Shown here: piece by piece, positions 4,837 through 5,089 of the stretch
Numbering within the stretch: the stretch's first letter is position 1
Layout of the letters: each line of letters opens with the position of its first letter
DNA from: CAYMZB01 sp964394845
GTDB lineage: Bacteria; Patescibacteriota; Microgenomatia; Daviesbacterales; UBA10151
Assembly: GCA_964394845.1 (NCBI GenBank)
Contig: CAYMZB010000068.1
Location: 1 to 5,089, forward strand
Reading direction: 5' to 3'
Length of the DNA stretch: 5,089 nucleotides
The notes under the pieces: generated by a model
What the model was told of the DNA's origin: nothing
Database searches by the model: none
What the model saw: the letters and a program-made list of their open reading frames with translations, nothing else
Position numbers and translations under genes: made by a program

Positions 4837-5089
4837 CATTACTACCTTAAAGAATGGCTTGGCTTTAATTACTGTGAATCGACCTCATTTTGATTCGGTT
4901 ACTTCACTGGTTGCCGTAGGTGCGGGTTCAAGATACGAAACAAAAAAAATTAATGGTATTTCTCACTTTTTGGAGCATATGTTCTTTAAAGGTTCGGTAA
5001 AATTTCCCACTGCCGAGATAATTGCTACCACAGTAGATAGTATTGGGGCAATTAACAATGCTGCCACAGATAAAGAGGTCACTTTTTAT
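4829..5089 (+). CDS. M16-family (pitrilysin-like) zinc metallopeptidase, N-terminal part (3' end outside window)
   Basis: The first 87 residues of an M16 peptidase are visible and the frame is still open at the window edge. The inverted zinc motif HxxEH is present as HFLEH at 46-50, in the usual context GISHFLEHMFFKGS. The flanking beta strand (SLVAVGAGSRYE) and the downstream block IGAINNAATDKEVTFY correspond to the family pattern GGxxNAxTxxExTxY. The third zinc ligand, a Glu roughly 75 residues after the motif, would lie beyond the window. ATG 4829 is the only reasonable start: an in-frame TAA at 4817-4819 closes the frame upstream, and the next ATG comes after the zinc motif. There is no clear Shine-Dalgarno and the start overlaps cmk by 8 nt, so it probably depends on coupling. 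Members range from processing proteases to inactive partners; this one keeps the catalytic Glu. Substrate and location cannot be told from this fragment. Confidence 0.93.
   Translation, partial: MHSITTLKNGLALITVNRPHFDSVTSLVAVGAGSRYETKKINGISHFLEHMFFKGSVKFPTAEIIATTVDSIGAINNAATDKEVTFY

Noticed and set aside
1..5089. A mobile, defence or CRISPR system hidden in the window
   Set aside because: All recognisable genes are house-keeping. There are no direct repeats with spacers, terminal repeats, transposase or toxin-antitoxin motifs.

Overview
The window is a gene-dense, AT-rich bacterial segment with every gene on the + strand and no non-coding gap longer than 22 nt. Eight protein genes are visible. 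They are the 3' part of glyA (serine hydroxymethyltransferase), folD, a ybaB/ebfC-type gene, recR, an unrecognised glutamine-rich coiled-coil gene, cysS, cmk, and the 5' end of an M16 zinc peptidase. I see no RNA gene, mobile element, CRISPR array, attachment site, origin or convincing terminator. The small proteins, extreme packing, divergent house-keeping motifs (FolD, YbaB, the CysRS zinc loop) and the unknown Q/K-rich gene beside recR suggest a reduced-genome lineage. A Patescibacteria/CPR member, perhaps Microgenomates-like, is my best guess, but this is inference without a search. Stops are TAA six times and TAG once, and no ORF needs TGA read as sense, so there is no sign of a recoded TGA.

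Layout. At 1-1478, glyA and folD form a one-carbon pair 4 nt apart: SHMT makes 5,10-methylene-THF and FolD interconverts it with 10-formyl-THF. At 1481-2378, the nucleoid-associated protein YbaB and the recombination mediator RecR are paired; the dnaX that often precedes them is not here. At 2397-5089, a run of four genes overlaps end to end by 1, 16 and 8 nt. It is headed by the unknown 135-aa protein and followed by cysteinyl-tRNA synthetase, cytidylate kinase and the M16 peptidase, so these are probably co-transcribed and translationally coupled.

The most interesting signal is how genes start. folD, recR and the unknown gene have no usable Shine-Dalgarno sequence. Each instead carries a TANAAT hexamer ending 6-7 nt before its ATG, and two of the three have an upstream TGn (extended -10). 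That geometry places the transcription start on or beside the A of the ATG, as in leaderless mRNAs. ybaB has a similar TGnTAAAAT box, but set back so that a 16-nt leader with AAGGA would result. cysS and cmk, whose starts lie inside upstream genes, have strong Shine-Dalgarno sequences instead. The window therefore appears to mix leaderless initiation at transcription heads with SD initiation inside operons.
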